DNA of 64,000 bases from Athripsodes cinereus (lineage: Eukaryota; Arthropoda; Insecta; Trichoptera; Leptoceridae): positions 17,109,982 through 17,173,981 of the forward strand of contig OX388314.1 of the NCBI GenBank assembly GCA_947579605.1, read 5' to 3'. The stretch's first letter is position 1. Each line of letters begins with the position of its first letter. Below the pieces are notes generated by a model. That model was not told where the DNA came from, made no database searches, and saw nothing but the letters and a program-made list of their open reading frames with translations. This document shows, piece by piece, positions 1-13,122 of this stretch. The position numbers and the translations under genes are program-made.

Positions 1-191
1 TTCAGTTGCCATTTCCCATGTTTTTCACCTATTTATTAGACCAACAAATCTTCTTTGGGGCAGCACTTTATCAAGCTACAATTCAAATTTACAAAAATGC
101 TTTTTCGTTTTCCATTTTGTTATCTCTTGTTTTCTTCAATACATAAAATTTACCAAAGTACTTCAATATTGAAATCATTTTGGAATTATGC

Positions 192-523
192 AAATTGTGT
201 GGTTTGGGATTGTAAGTGGATTTATCCAAAAATTAGTTTTTTAACCGAGTAAGCAGAAATATTTTCTGTATTAAGTTCTACAAAACTATTTTTTTTTTCA
301 AAGTAGTGAAATCAAATTTGAATCTGGACATATCCATTGCATATTCCAAACTGAACAATGATTTTGTATGGAGCATCGGCCATCTTGTTATATAGTAGGT
401 ACTTTTATTATTGGATATTAAGTTTACTTAAATTTCATATTTTACCACCCTAATTAGTTTTTTACCTTTCATGCCTTTACTCCTACATGGATATGTCCAC
501 TTTCAATCCCAAACCACACAATT
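192..523. repeat. Inverted repeat, possible MITE or foldback
   Basis: About 33 bases near 192-230 (containing GTGTGGTTTGGGATTG) recur as a reverse complement near 489-523, with a few mismatches. The roughly 330-bp length and AT-rich centre fit a small non-autonomous DNA element. No clear target-site duplication was seen, so the family is unknown. Confidence 0.45.
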
Positions 524-2076
524 GACTTACTCCTTCAACAAATATTTTATTTTTACACTATTACCTTCATAATAAAATTATGTTTTAAGCGTTCTGTTTG
601 AAGGAATATTTTTATAAATGTTTTTGTTATTCTCTACAAATGTGTCTTGCCAAATATTTTTGTATTTTTATTATGGTATGTGCCTGTGTAGAGTCTATTT
701 GATATTTTGTTTTATTTTTTTGACAAGTTTTACAAATATTTAATAAAAAAATATATACAGAAGCTTTTTATTTATTCTTTTTTAACACTATATTATCATC
801 TGTATTTCGTATGACAAAATATTGGAAAGCAGAGCTATCAGATAGTATTGATATAAATGTTACAGGTTACGATAGGTTGGATTGGAAAAGGAATTGAATA
901 AAACATCCAGGATAATCATACATCATGTTTTATGGTAGGTATCATACTTATCACAACAATTGTGAGTAATCATAGTTATTTTAGACAATTCTTAAACACA
1001 ATAGTTGTACATCATAATATTATCATTTATAATCCTAAGAGTTCAAATTATCACCACATTTACCATTCATGTTAGAATCAAAAATATTTTAAAATACATA
1101 TATCCATGACACAAAACATTATAAATACACTTTGGATATTTACTTTCTCAGTTGCATATTGCACCAGTACTGATGACATTTTGACACATTTTCTGATGCA
1201 GAATAGTCAGCACAAAACATATTTCGATTTACTTCACACATTTCCAGTTTTTTTACTAAAACATTTATATTACTGGGAAAGTAGATATTACAGTATAAAT
1301 TATTTAACACAGGAATAGTTTACCTTATAAATTTAATTACAAGAGATCATAATAAAATGTTACAGAGTAGTGACATTGTGCTAAAAGATTTAAACAAAAC
1401 GACTATCTATGCCTTAATAATTAAATGTATGTATACGTACTATAAATAGTAGTCAGACTTGTAAACTCTTAATCATTAATGTGGTGGATGATATATTACA
1501 CCAAATTAAAATATAATGTAAATATTTTTAAGTGAGAAAATGTCAATATATTATTGGCTGTTTGAATTCTTTTTACACTGCATTATTTTATTCGGTATTT
1601 CATTTTATGTCAATATCAAAATGATATAAAAGCGTAGTTTCTAAATCCGAAAAACTGTTAAAGACATTGCTGCAACACAATCATAATGTATTTTGAATAA
1701 AAGGCATAGACGGCATATGCTGAACTCAATAATCTTAAAGTTACATAACATAGATAAAAAACAGAAATATGTATAACACAGTTGCATTGGAAACATTTTC
1801 ACGCTGAATAATTGGATAATATAACATTTGAAATAAAACTATGATATATATATATCTATATATAACAGTAATTTATATGTACACCAGTTAGTACGGTTGT
1901 ATTTAGCTGGAATATGGATAAAATGAAAGTACGGTACAGCATAGAATACTGATGGCTGATGGATGCGCCACTTCTCTTCGAAACCTTGAGATTCAATCAA
2001 TCTGTAAAAATACTTTACAGCCTTTACTCTATATTGGATATGATAATATTATTACACAGAGATGAATCAAATGCAA

Positions 2077-2082
2077 TTTATT
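2077..2082 (-). terminator. UBFD1 polyadenylation signal (AATAAA)
   Basis: TTTATT on the plus strand gives AATAAA on the minus strand about 36 bases downstream of the UBFD1 stop codon. A further AATAAA on the minus strand at about 2095-2100 is only about 18 bases past the stop. Which signal is used cannot be decided from sequence. Confidence 0.4.
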
Positions 2083-2117
2083 AATGCGTAGGTTTTTATT
2101 CTATAAGGTTGACCATT

Positions 2118-4058
2118 TTAATACACTTGCCATTTCCCGAGAATAGCGTCTTTGATCGCCTCCACATACTGAGCAGGCACCCAATAGACCCAATACCTTG
2201 AAGCTTCCGTTGGTCCCAGTTGAAGAGCCTAAAATGTTTTAGTAATATTGTTACAAAGTAAACTGAAATTAATAGAACAAATCTAATGACATAAATTCAA
2301 AATTACTTACCAGAATGTGATACTGTTCGTGATCTTTGATCGGCTCCGAAGTAACTCCTGTAAGTAAACATTCTAAATGTATAACACAACGATCAAAATA
2401 AACTGTAATACTCACTATCTCATGTAGTAATCAGATGATCCACAAGTTAATGTTCATCAAATTAAAGGTAAACAGAAATATATCTACTTATTCTTTAGAG
2501 ATATAACACACATAGTGTTGAATTGTAACAAACCAATGAGAATTTAGTACCTTTGATGGATGTGAGTGACAGCTTTTCTGTTCTTTCTTTGGTACTAAGC
2601 CACAGTTGGTCCAGCTCTAATTTGAATGTTAGCCTTACTTTCCCCCCGTGTTTGTTTAACATTCCACTAAGTGGCACTGGAGGGAGAGGTTCCTGAAATT
2701 AAATAATAATAATTACATAACTAATCAATAAGCAGTATCACTACCGTATTTTATAAGTAAGTTCTAAGACTATAAAAGACTGATTATTGGTCCATATGGT
2801 ATATAGCATCTTCAATTTGGCGATGCGGTATCCGACAATCCTTAATGTTGATTTTTATGACACATTGAGGTAGGTTTGTATGTTATATGATACAGTTAGT
2901 CCATTGAAGAGATACCATTATGGTATGTATAGATTATTTTTTGACACACCTTACAATCTTTGATTCCGGGCATCACATCGGGAGGAACTCCTTTGTCTAA
3001 TACTTTTCTGTGAATTTTTTGCTCACACAGTGGCTCTTTGGTATTTGATGATCCAGCTGTTCTTTCTTCAATAAGAACTTGCTGCAAATGTAGCAAAAAA
3101 CTTCATTTCAATCTTACACAAGTGGATAATCAATATAACAAGTTGATATTAATTAAGTACATTATTTTCTCTGCCTACTCCACAAGGGATCCGATGTGAG
3201 GGGATATAAATTGCTGTATATATATATATGAAATGAAAGGTTGTCCTTCACAGTACACTGTTTCTATGACAATTATATCGGACAGAAGTTATTTGTCAGC
3301 ATAAAATTTACTATCTGTATACTTAGTATGCCATTACATTTTACGACAATAAATTAGCTCATAGGACAGTTATTAAACTGATGAAACACATAAATAAAAG
3401 TTAACTTAAGAACTGACATGCTAACTAACAAAAAAAGCAATCAATCGTAAGGAAGTTGTATGCACAAAGATGTAGTATCTTACCTGTTTGCAATTAGTAA
3501 CTGCTATAATGTCATTCATCTTTGATCCAACAACCATAACTTTTCCTCCTGGTACAACTCCAGCCTGTCGCAATGTCGACTCATCTTTGGGCATTCCCTT
3601 TATTAATATCTTCTGAGCATTCTGCACCACACCAATTAATCCTTCTAAATGGTCTTTCAAATCCTTGATTGTTTTGTCCCAACCAAACGTGATATCATAC
3701 TTATTTTTATTAAAAATTACTTTAAACTCGACTTGTTCCCCATCTGATGCCTCAGCTACTTCAACCATGGGTTCATCAACTATTTCCTGAATAATAGCTT
3801 TGTTTTGGTTTTCTATTTCGGTAATGTCACTTTCTAATTGTTTTGTTGCTTTCTCTGACACATTTGTAGAGTTTGGATCGCAGTTTTCCGACGAATCACC
3901 TTTGTCAGCTTCTGAAAGAAATGTCAATATTACACGAAACAAATGTGACAAAGGAAATATGTTAACCTTATATTCAACACATGTCAATTGTGAGCATTCT
4001 TGAAGAGAAAACATTATCTGGGATGAAGATTATTATATACTTTACCAACACGGTCCAT
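2118..4058 (-). CDS. UBFD1: Ubiquitin domain-containing protein UBFD1, complete, six exons
   Basis: Coding exons in transcript order: 4046-4058, 3484-3911, 2950-3081, 2551-2692, 2311-2357, 2118-2228. All have GT donors and AG acceptors and the phases match, giving 290 residues; human UBFD1 is about the same length. The first exon encodes only MDRV plus one base. Next comes an acidic, poorly conserved segment (about residues 5-65), then a ubiquitin-like domain (about 65-145, with VEFKVIFNKNKYDI and KDLKDHLEGLIGV). The conserved C-terminal half ends in QLGPTEASRYWVYWVPAQYV and GKWQVY, a signature I recognise from UBFD1. Family knowledge: UBFD1 binds polyubiquitin and has been linked to NF-kB signalling; its biochemical role is poorly defined. 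It is divergent from FBF1, 531 bp upstream. The RTE fragment at 3170-3215 lies in its second intron. Confidence 0.93.
3170..3215 (+). repeat. Short 3' end of an RTE-like LINE in a UBFD1 intron
   Basis: The sequence CTCTGCCTACTCCACAAGGG and what follows match, with substitutions, the 3' end of the RTE-like fragment at 52.6 kb (CTATGCCTACCCCACTTGGG). It is followed by an AT dinucleotide run. Only the extreme 3' end remains, as expected of a 5'-truncated LINE insertion. Confidence 0.45.
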
Positions 4059-4589
4059 TATTAACAGATTTTTTTGTGGAAAGAAAATGCAACTCCAACG
4101 ATGACAATAATATTTATGCCAATTTTCATGTGTCAGACGTTTCAAAACCACGAAAGATCTTTCCAGTGGCCACCCTGATAAGCATTGCCATCGTAGAACT
4201 TTTTTCAACCGAATAAAACAATTTGCATGATGTGGTCGTAAAATGAATTCAGTAACTTTTATGTAAGTTAATCAACATAGGCTTACCACATTTTTTTAAT
4301 AAGATTTTTTTTTTGCGAGTGTGACATTTTAAATTATGAAATTGATAATAATATTTTTGTAAACTTTTGTTTTTTTAAAAATAAATTTATATTACGGAAA
4401 CCATTTTATTCTTTTGGCAACATTAATTATCTCCATAGTAACCCGATAAATACAAACAAAACCCCGGCAAAAATTTGGACATCACGTTTGGTTTCTCAGA
4501 TAATTTTCCTCGTACTTTCATCAATTAATGTTATAAGTTTCGTCAATATTAATTAGAAAAGTTGTATTTTACTATTTCGTTCATCAAAT
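4059..4589. promoter_or_regulatory. Head-to-head UBFD1/FBF1 intergenic region, probable bidirectional promoter
   Basis: The start codons of UBFD1 (minus, 4058) and FBF1 (plus, 4590) face each other across 531 bases, which must contain both 5' UTRs and transcription start regions. I see no clear TATA box at a fixed distance from either ATG. A shared promoter is inferred from the spacing alone. Confidence 0.6.
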
Positions 4590-7500
4590 ATGAATAAAGG
4601 TATCGATTTTGATTTAGATGATCCTCTCGGAGATCTTTTAAGTGATAAAAGTGATGATAGTTTTTTTGAAAACAAGAATATATTATCTAATAAAACATCT
4701 CGTAACTCCAGTTTAGATAAGAAAAAGAGTAACATATTTGGTTTGGGTGATGGTCTAACGGAAACAAAAAATGACGGAGCAATAAAGGAAACATTAATAT
4801 CTACACCTAAAAGTGATTGGTTGGGTATAGCCGAATCACCATTGGAAAATAGCAAACTTCCCGCTGATAAAATATTTTCTTCCACTGAAACAACTCAGAA
4901 ATTGTCACAAGGTCAAAAGGATTCAAAAACCAATTTCCAAGTTAGCATAAAACCAAGTTTTTCTGGAAGCGATCTTAATTTTTTGAACGATCTTGGATTG
5001 TCTGACATAGACACAATTGCCCCTGTAAAAAACATTAATTCAGATTTGATGGATGATATTTTAGGTCCTTCAAAAACCAATAAGAAGGACAATATTCTAA
5101 CATCTAAAGGCGAACAAACTACATTGACAGGGTATAACCCTACAAGTGGGTCAAATAAACCTCTATTAACTAGATTGGCTACACCTGGTTCTAAATTAGA
5201 TGGGGATAAAGTTGAACAAGAATCCAAATCTAATCCTTTAACAATTAAACCTGCCATTGACATTGTGTCAAAACCATCCCGGAAAGAAACGACGGGGAGA
5301 AGACAAAGAAGTACAGATTGGCTTGGATTATTTCCTGATGAAGAAATAAATGATGAGCCATTGAAAGAGAAAGATGTCCCACTTTCAGAATTACTCAAAT
5401 CCCAAGATGTTGGTTTGAAACATTCCAAAAAGGAAGATATCAAAGAAGTTGAAGATAGTAAAAAAACAGAAATGAAAGAATCTCAGAATTTTTCCAATGA
5501 TCTGAATATGAATTTGAATGCGGCAAATCTGAAGGGTTTATTGAGTAGTGATATGATGTTAGGAGTAGGGACCCCTATTCAACTGATGAATAGTGCTGAC
5601 ATTGAGCAGCAGAGTGCTGCTATATGTTTGCAGCAACAGCATTCCCAATTGATGGTTGCTTTACAATTCAAAGCACAGGAAGAATCTTTAGCTGCCCTGC
5701 ATGGTAAGAAATCATATAATATTTTATTGTAATAATTAATATAATTCATATAATCATATATAAAACACATATTTAAATATTCATTTCAAGTAGGTACATG
5801 CCTCATTTTCAAATGTTTTATGGATTTAATAAAAATGTAGATCACAAACCTGGAGACGGGAAGACAACACTTTAAAATGATTTTATAGAGGGGTAAAAAA
5901 ATATGCCAGCAGAAATTTTAATTATTTATTTATCCACGGCAAAAGCCTTTTTGACATGTTATATATAAATAATTTTTACACCAATATAAAAATAATTTTT
6001 ACATCAATATATAAATTATTTTTCACATCAATAAAATTGAAAACAAAACACATATACAAATGAATGTCAAAGATATAAAAACTTATTAAAGAACAATATA
6101 AAAGATATTAAAATTTAAAAATACAATGTAAACACGTACATAATATAAAACTTTAAACCCCAATACTAATATATATATATATAATGTCATAGATATGAAA
6201 TTTAAAATAATGTGAACAATCATAAATTAAAGTTACTAATAAAAATAACAAGAGACACAAAAAGAATTGAATTAAAAATAAATCTAGATGCTCATCAGCT
6301 AAATTGGCAAGTAGTAAAATATTATACTAAGATAGTTGTTTATGAATGAACAGAACGACAAGAAGAGTCTCGCAGAGTTCAACATGAAGTGGTGTCTGCA
6401 CATCGAGAGCAATTGGAGCAGCTGCTGAAAGGGCAAGCTGAACATCGTACACATCTTCATAATATCATGATGCAGCATCAGCAAAGAATTAATCAACATA
6501 TTCAGGTAATATTTTATTCATTTGCAAATATTATTTACTTGCAATGGGGTAGTTTGTAGTCTGGTGGTGTCAAGCTTATAACTTCCATGTTTTAAATTCC
6601 GCTGATGACTGATGACTAGAGCTACCTCTTTTCAAAAGATTCCTACTTTCTGATATCATTTTAGGAATTTTTAAAAATTAATGAATTGTTTTAAGATATT
6701 GAAAGTGAAATATATTATTTAAGGCTCTACTTAAACCTTTGTCTGTGTCTGATGATAAAAAAGCCAGTGAACCTGTGGTGGATGAAATAGATTTTAAAGT
6801 TAATATTGGTAATGACAAGGAACATGAAGGAGGGTTGAGAACAAAATCAGAAAGGCAACAATTGGAAAATATGATCTTAAATCTACAGGAGAATCACTCT
6901 AAAGAATTAGATATTTTGGAGAATTCATATAGGTGAGCAATTTTACTGTGAGGGTGTTTGGGATTTGCTTCATACACATTTTTTTCTTTTTTTGAAAAAA
7001 AAATATGGTTTTAATGCTAGGAGAAAAGTTTTTCCTCTTATGAAATAAAAATGAAGTTATTCATTGAATTCCTTGCTGATTACCTCTAGTTTCTACCAAA
7101 ACTATAAATAGAATTTTCATTATACTTTTTCACTGTGTCAAGGCATCAAGTTCACCTGATCAATGAATCTTTGACAAGTATTGAAGACAGATTGAAGAGT
7201 GAAAATAAAAACTCTTCCGATTATTATTTGAAGAGGATAGAGAAGTTGGAACAGGAGAATATGAAACTGATAGAGCAAGGAGATGAGAGACTGAGGGTCT
7301 TGCAGGAGAAGATAGCAGTGGAAAGGGAGGAAATAGAGAAAAAACACAAGAGGGATATTGAGATATTACAGGAACAAAATCAGGCTGTCATAAGTAGTGT
7401 AAGGTTGGTGATTATTTTTTATACCAACACAAAATAATTATTGTGATTCAGTGATAAGGCATGTCATGTCAATTATCTAGTCACCTATTTTAATAAACAA

Positions 7501-9865
7501 AATGTATATATAGTTTGTCCATTGGTTACTTGTGGAAATGCTATACATATATTATATTGATCGATAGATATTTTTGTTTTAAAGTAAGTCAGGTCATTTG
7601 ATCATCTTCTAGATTGAAATATCCTTACATGAAAAGGTTTTTAGTCAAAAAAAGATGATTGAAATATAGACAGAGATGAGATAGAGAAAATATATAATAA
7701 AGACATTATTATTATACTTAATAGCCATTTGACGAGACTGAAACAAAAAAGTTTGATATTAGTGTATTTAGTGTTTTGTATGTAAGTGTTAAATTTTATC
7801 AGTTGATAAATTATTGTAAGAGCTATTGCAAGATTTATATATTTGTATTTTTATCTTTATTGGTTCACAGGGAGACAATATCTTTAGAAAGAGTCACATT
7901 GAAGGATGCTACAGATTATTCTAATAAGTTAGATACTATCATCAAGGATGTAGAGAAGAACAATACAATCTGCACTAGTTATATGGACAAAATGGATTCT
8001 ATCTACAAGGAAGATCTCACTAAAAGGGAAAAAGCACTGGATACAAAAGAAAAACAAGTGGCAGGTATTAATAAATAAATGGGTTTATTTGTAGTACATA
8101 GTAGTTCTAACAAAAGAATAAGTGAGTAAATAATAAACAAAATTATTTCAGCATTATTGGATAGCTTGGAAATAAGCAAACATATTCTAGAAAAGGAATC
8201 ACAAGAGATGCGAGTCAATTTAAGAAATTGGGAAGAAAGGTTGCACAAACAATTAAAGGTTATTATACCTATATAGAATTTGTTATTTAAATATTTGATT
8301 AAGCTATTTATATCAACAAGTTTCTGAGAAAAAAAAACGGAATAAATATTTTAGGTTATTTGATAATGATGTTTACTTAAAAATTACATTTATTTGGATC
8401 ATGTACCAAATTAAAAACTGAAATACTTTTTAAGGCTCTGGAAGAGGATAAAATAACAGTAAAGATGGCCAAAGTAGAGTTACAAAATGAAAAAGAAATG
8501 CATGTGAGTGAGAAAGAAAAGTTCCGGATGATAATTGACAGTGAAAGAGAAACAATGAAGGTAAAATCTTGTTAATTTTAAAGTGTTCATTATGTACTCA
8601 TACTCACATTGAAATAATTCATATCTAAAAATTGATGTGATGTTTTTTTAGAGAAATATAGATTTGATGCAGGAGAAGTATTCTGAAATGGAGAAAGAGT
8701 TAACAGAGAAGATGAATAAATTAGATCAAGATAGACTGCAACTACAAGTAGAAAAAAGACATATTGAAAATATTCAGAGAGATATTGAGGTTAATTTTTT
8801 TTCTAATAATAATTTATGTACTTACAAAATTTTACGAATGCTCAAAATTAAGTTCTGAGTTTACAGGAAACACAGAGAAAACTTGAGTCAGAATTAAATG
8901 AAGTCAGGGAAAATAAGAAAAATATGAACAACAATCAGGAAAAACTGCATCAAAGTGAGACTATGCTTGCTGTAAGGTTAGACAAGTTTACATTATTATT
9001 ACCTTTTTAACATGGGCATAACTCCTGACAACTGAGACTAAAAAAAGGTCCACAAAGTTATTTCATAAACAAAAACTGAACTCCGACCCCCTCCCCCTTA
9101 GACAAAAACCTGGGTAGGCGCTTGATTTTCAAAACTAATTTCTGTTGTCAGAAAGCAGAATCTTACTATTTTGTGCACAGGTTTCAGGAACTAGAGACGC
9201 TCACTCGCTCTGCGTTGGCCAAACACTCTGTTGCTGAAAGAAAGATATCTGAAGCCAATTATGCACAACAGAGGTATGAAGAAAAGATGAGAGAGTTACA
9301 AGAATTTGCCATTTCTCTGAGTGCTAGAGAACAACAAGTGGCTAGAGATAAAGTGGCGTTATCTAGAGAACGTTTGACATTCCATAATATGCAAAAAGAA
9401 TTCCAATGCGGATTGTGCAAATCATCTAATATCGACACATCCATAGATTTAAACAAGTATGCTACATCACAAATTTATTACAAAAATATTAACTTAAACC
9501 CAGATCATTTGGAGTTTGCTGTGTCTCGTGATGGTGGAGTTGATAATGAGAGGATGTTAAGGAAAGATGCTGTGAAAAGAAGTAACATTATAATGAATAA
9601 TATTCATGATACACCAGATATGGACATTACATCTAAGATATTTGGAACTCTGGCTTCAAACAAACAGTATGAGAAACTAAGCCCAATGTTTCAGGTATAC
9701 CTAACACTTCCTTCATTGTTTCAACTAGATTTTGTACAAATTGTATGATCATATATTTTCTTTTATTTATTTCAGGAGATTGTCGATCCTAAACTAGTTC
9801 TTCTTAAACTAGATGTTCAAAGTTCAACCAAAAATTTTAAGACTGATCATTTAGACCAAGAATAA
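4590..9865 (+). CDS. FBF1: Fas-binding factor 1 homologue (FBF1), complete, eleven exons
   Basis: Exons: 4590-5703, 6354-6505, 6724-6932, 7143-7403, 7871-8064, 8152-8258, 8435-8560, 8652-8789, 8867-8976, 9181-9694, 9776-9865. Phases agree at every junction and the sum is 3015 nt, 1004 aa plus stop. The start carries the FBF1 N-terminal pattern DFDLDDPLGDLLSDKSDD. The first 370 residues are acidic and probably disordered, with repeats of the form DWLG (SDWLGIAES, TDWLGLFPD). From about residue 350 to 920 the protein is almost all coiled coil, rich in E, K, Q and L, e.g. QELETLTRSALAKHSVAERK and SLSAREQQVARDKVALSRE, as in vertebrate FBF1. Family knowledge: FBF1 sits at centriole distal appendages/transition fibres, where it helps gate protein entry into cilia and dock intraflagellar transport complexes; in insects this would concern sensory neurons and sperm. 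Identity is by motif and architecture, not by a search. Confidence 0.88.
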
Positions 9866-9895
9866 TATTTGTACATTCGTAAATGCTAATTTAAA

Positions 9896-9906
9896 AATAA
9901 AATAAA
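9896..9906 (+). terminator. FBF1 polyadenylation signals
   Basis: Two overlapping AATAAA hexamers (9896-9901 and 9901-9906) lie 31 bases downstream of the FBF1 stop codon, suggesting a very short 3' UTR. Confidence 0.55.
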
Positions 9907-9953
9907 AAGGATATTGTAGAATAAGAAAGACTGAGTTGACTAAAAATAATATA

Positions 9954-10043
9954 ATGGTGTATTCAAAAATTGGTTGGATTAGCAGGGATGATTTTTATAT
10001 GGTGTATTCAAAAATTGGTTGGATTAACAGGGATGATTTTTTT
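9954..10043. repeat. Two-copy 45-bp tandem repeat
   Basis: A 45-base unit starting ATGGTGTATTCAAAAATTGG occurs at 9954 and again at 9999. The only mismatches seen are AGCAGGG versus AACAGGG and a change near the end of the unit. It sits just past the FBF1 3' end. Confidence 0.85.
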
Positions 10044-10049
10044 CATATT

Positions 10050-12990
10050 TCCTAGAAAAGCACTTATATAAGTAGGTATTAAAATGATATAGCAATGCCA
10101 ATTTATTAAAATATACATTTCTTGGATACTTACCTCTCAGATTGTTTTATTTTTATTATTCTTTTTGATTTGATTGTTTTTATATACCTATGTATTTATA
10201 TTTCACTTGAGAGATGAATGTCATGAGCAGTGTCAACCTGTAGTAAACATGGACATATTTTTCATATTCTAGTTCAGAGGTTGTAAAATACACCTTTATT
10301 TGTGCAGCCTGCAAAACACTACTTTTAGTGGAAAATGATTACCAAAATTTTGCAATCTTTCTTGACGATTTATTGATCTTGATTATATTGAATGTTCACA
10401 ATCATTCACATAAAGCAAAGTTTGTATTACTAATGTACCTATATTTTGAGATGTCATCTTTTGATTTTGAGTTGCTGTACCTGCAAATATCCAATTCATA
10501 AATGTATGGCCCTCAGTGATACCTCACATTGTGCTATGTGACTCTTCTCTATGTGATCTAGTTGCTATTCAGTGGATTATAGCTAAGGATTTATCTTAGA
10601 ATTATCTTATGATGGAAATTTTAATCACGTTTTTTCAAGAGACAAAATGGCAGTTAGAAAGAGGACAATAAATATTAGTAAAACTGCAGGGAGTACTGTT
10701 ATATAAAATAATTTTATTTATTATTACAAATATTCAATTAATCAGGCAATAAAATATTTTTTATACAATATATAACAAAACAATATGTGGAACAAATTAA
10801 TATAGGGAAAATTATTATGTGACAACTATGAAGATGTAATTATATTCAATATAAAATAAATAAACCCAACGTGATACATTTGAAATCCTATTGAAATTTT
10901 ATTGTTAACTTCTGTATATTTCATAGAATTATTTAAATAAAAAATAAGGTAGGTATTGATATTATTTAATTTTTCATCTACAATAAAACTATACAAGAAG
11001 TTAATAAAGAGAATTGAGTTTCAAATACAATTTGGTTTTTCTAGTATTAATTTTTAAAATTTTAATAATCTAGGCTAAATTACATAAAATAGTATTTACA
11101 TAAATTAAAGTGATACACCCATTCCTCTGTCATGACATTAGAAATATGTTTTATAAAATTGCAAGGCAGTCTTTTCATCTACTTAATTTTAATATTATCA
11201 TCACATGTATCATATTACAAACTAGGAATAATTAAGACTTGTAAATTGCTATAATTATATATATGTATAACACATAAATAATTGTTTATTAAAAATGATC
11301 AGTTATTTCTAATAATGTTTTTATATTGTTTATCTTTGATTGTTAACTGGGAATAAAATATTCATATTTTTAATATTATATTAAGAAGTTACCTCAAATA
11401 CTTTTCGTTTGCATTTAAAAAGATCCTGACATACATCATACATAATATTTATCACAGAAAGATGAAATCTATTCATAAAAATTATACATTTGTAATATTT
11501 TTAAAATAATCAAAATATCTCATCTCAAAATTATATGAAAAAAATTGGACGGTAAACTGAATAAAACAAAAATTCGAATGTAATTAAAATTTTACAGTAA
11601 ATATAATTAAAATCGTCACATGTACATATACATAAATTAATAATTAATTTCATTAATCATCCACCAACACACAAAAAATGAAAATATTCTGAACTACATA
11701 ATGATAATATTAATGGATTTATTGCTTTGACATAGAATACAATACAAATATTAAGTAAGCTCATTCATATCTATTAAATAAATAAGTATAAAATATCTAT
11801 ATTACAACATTTACAAATAAAAGACTTATAATACAAACCTAGCCAATTTGATATTATTTATAGAAGTGTAGAATGCTTTAGATAGGAATCAATATTAATA
11901 AGCTTGTAAAGTGAAACATATGCGCTCTGGTGATGCGCTCCACCGAAACTTGTCAGTTAAAATTTCATACAAATTTGCATAGGAGTGTTTTGACCGTCTG
12001 GTGAATTGTGTTATTTAATCACAATAAATGATGTATTTTTTACAAAATTGTTATCATTACAACCATAAGCATAATGCCATATTTTAAAATGATGAATTTA
12101 AGAAAAAATGGTAAAAACATGTAGAATATCTCTGTGCACCATAAATTTGAGAGAGCCATAGTTTATTTGGTAGTTCTTGTTTTCAGTTTTTTGTAAATAT
12201 ATTTTATATTTTCATTTATTCCATCACATTGTTATTTTAGGACATTTTTACTGATATTGAATAAAATTCTGCTTTTTCGCTTAAACTTTTGTACAGGAAA
12301 AGGATAAAAAATAGACAGTTGGAGCACACACATCAGATGACGTCACACTTTACAAGCGTATTAGAAGATCGTTCAGATTTATGAGTTACTGCACATGACT
12401 ACATACTATTCTTTATGGCTGTTCACCATAAGAATGTGACGTTTAATGAATTTAGTCTTCATCAGATAAAATATAGCTGATAGTCATAGTCATTCAAAAG
12501 AAAGAAAGAAAATTGGAAGATAGAAAATTATATAAGACAAAATTAATAAAATCATCTAGGTATTTTATTTTAGTAGTAAGGAGTACTAAAGACTTAAGAA
12601 GTTACTAAGTATTCAATTAGAACAAAGTTGTTAAAATGTGAAATAATACATTCACAATGCTACTTTATTATATGAAATACTATCTGGAGTTCCCAACTTT
12701 TAAAGTAGCTATACTAGAGTGAGTTGAGACATTCCTTTGATGAGTTAACTTCACTCTGTGTCTAAAACTTATTCACCTGAATCATAATAATTCTACAAAA
12801 CACAAACATAATATGTCACAATGAGGATTATTTTTATAATATGTGATATAATTCAATAGCTTTCTGTCATTGGTGTAGAATTATCAATAAATTCAGTAAT
12901 TATAGAGTTGTAGTGTAAAGAATGACCAAAGACTATTATTATACATTATATTATATAATTATTATACTATGTAACACATACTGTGAAGGG
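10050..12990. other. Convergent intergenic region between FBF1 and nuf
   Basis: About 2.9 kb of AT-rich DNA separates the two convergent genes. No open frame resembles a protein. It should contain the nuf 3' UTR on the minus strand; several minus-strand AATAAA hexamers occur (e.g. around 12560 and 10715), so the UTR length cannot be decided. I see no repeat family member here that recurs elsewhere in the window. Confidence 0.5.
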
Positions 12991-13122
12991 TTATGAGGAT
13001 CTTCCAGTTGATTTGACTTCTAACAATTGTGGATAATTTTCTACTATCTGTAAGAGGATGCCGTCTATGTAACTTCTTAATTGACTGTTGACATCTTGTT
13101 GTTCCTTCAGTGCTTTCTGCAT
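12991..13122 (-). CDS. nuf: nuf last coding exon: Rab11-binding domain
   Basis: The acceptor is TTTCAG before 13122 and the stop TAA is at 12991-12993, giving 43 residues. The core [19 protein letters not shown] fits the FIP family pattern YID-x-I-x3-I-(M/V)-E-x2-P-x-(I/L)-L-E, in which the tyrosine, aspartate and hydrophobic positions contact switch-region Rab11. It ends in a short basic/serine tail (KSTGRSS). This exon makes the class assignment nearly certain. Confidence 0.93.
   Translation of the reverse strand: MQKALKEQQDVNSQLRSYIDGILLQIVENYPQLLEVKSTGRSS

Larger units (their letters stand above)
1..2117. other. Intergenic AT-rich DNA downstream of UBFD1
   Basis: No coding exon is supported here. 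The short open frames have low-complexity, AT-driven composition, no recognisable domain and no convincing splice context. The stretch contains one inverted repeat (192-523, listed separately) and otherwise simple AT-rich sequence. The last ~100 bases before 2118 should be the UBFD1 3' UTR, read on the minus strand. Confidence 0.6.

Noticed and set aside
3421..4014. 197-codon single-exon gene
   Set aside because: Only 3484-3911 is coding (UBFD1 exon 2); the N-terminal 34 residues and C-terminal tail are intron read-through.
4913..5443. 176-codon minus-strand frame
   Set aside because: Lies entirely antisense to FBF1 exon 1; composition mirrors the acidic low-complexity sense frame.
7135..7437. 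Stand-alone 100-codon coiled-coil gene
   Set aside because: It is one internal FBF1 exon (7143-7403); the ATG and the tail lie in flanking intron sequence.
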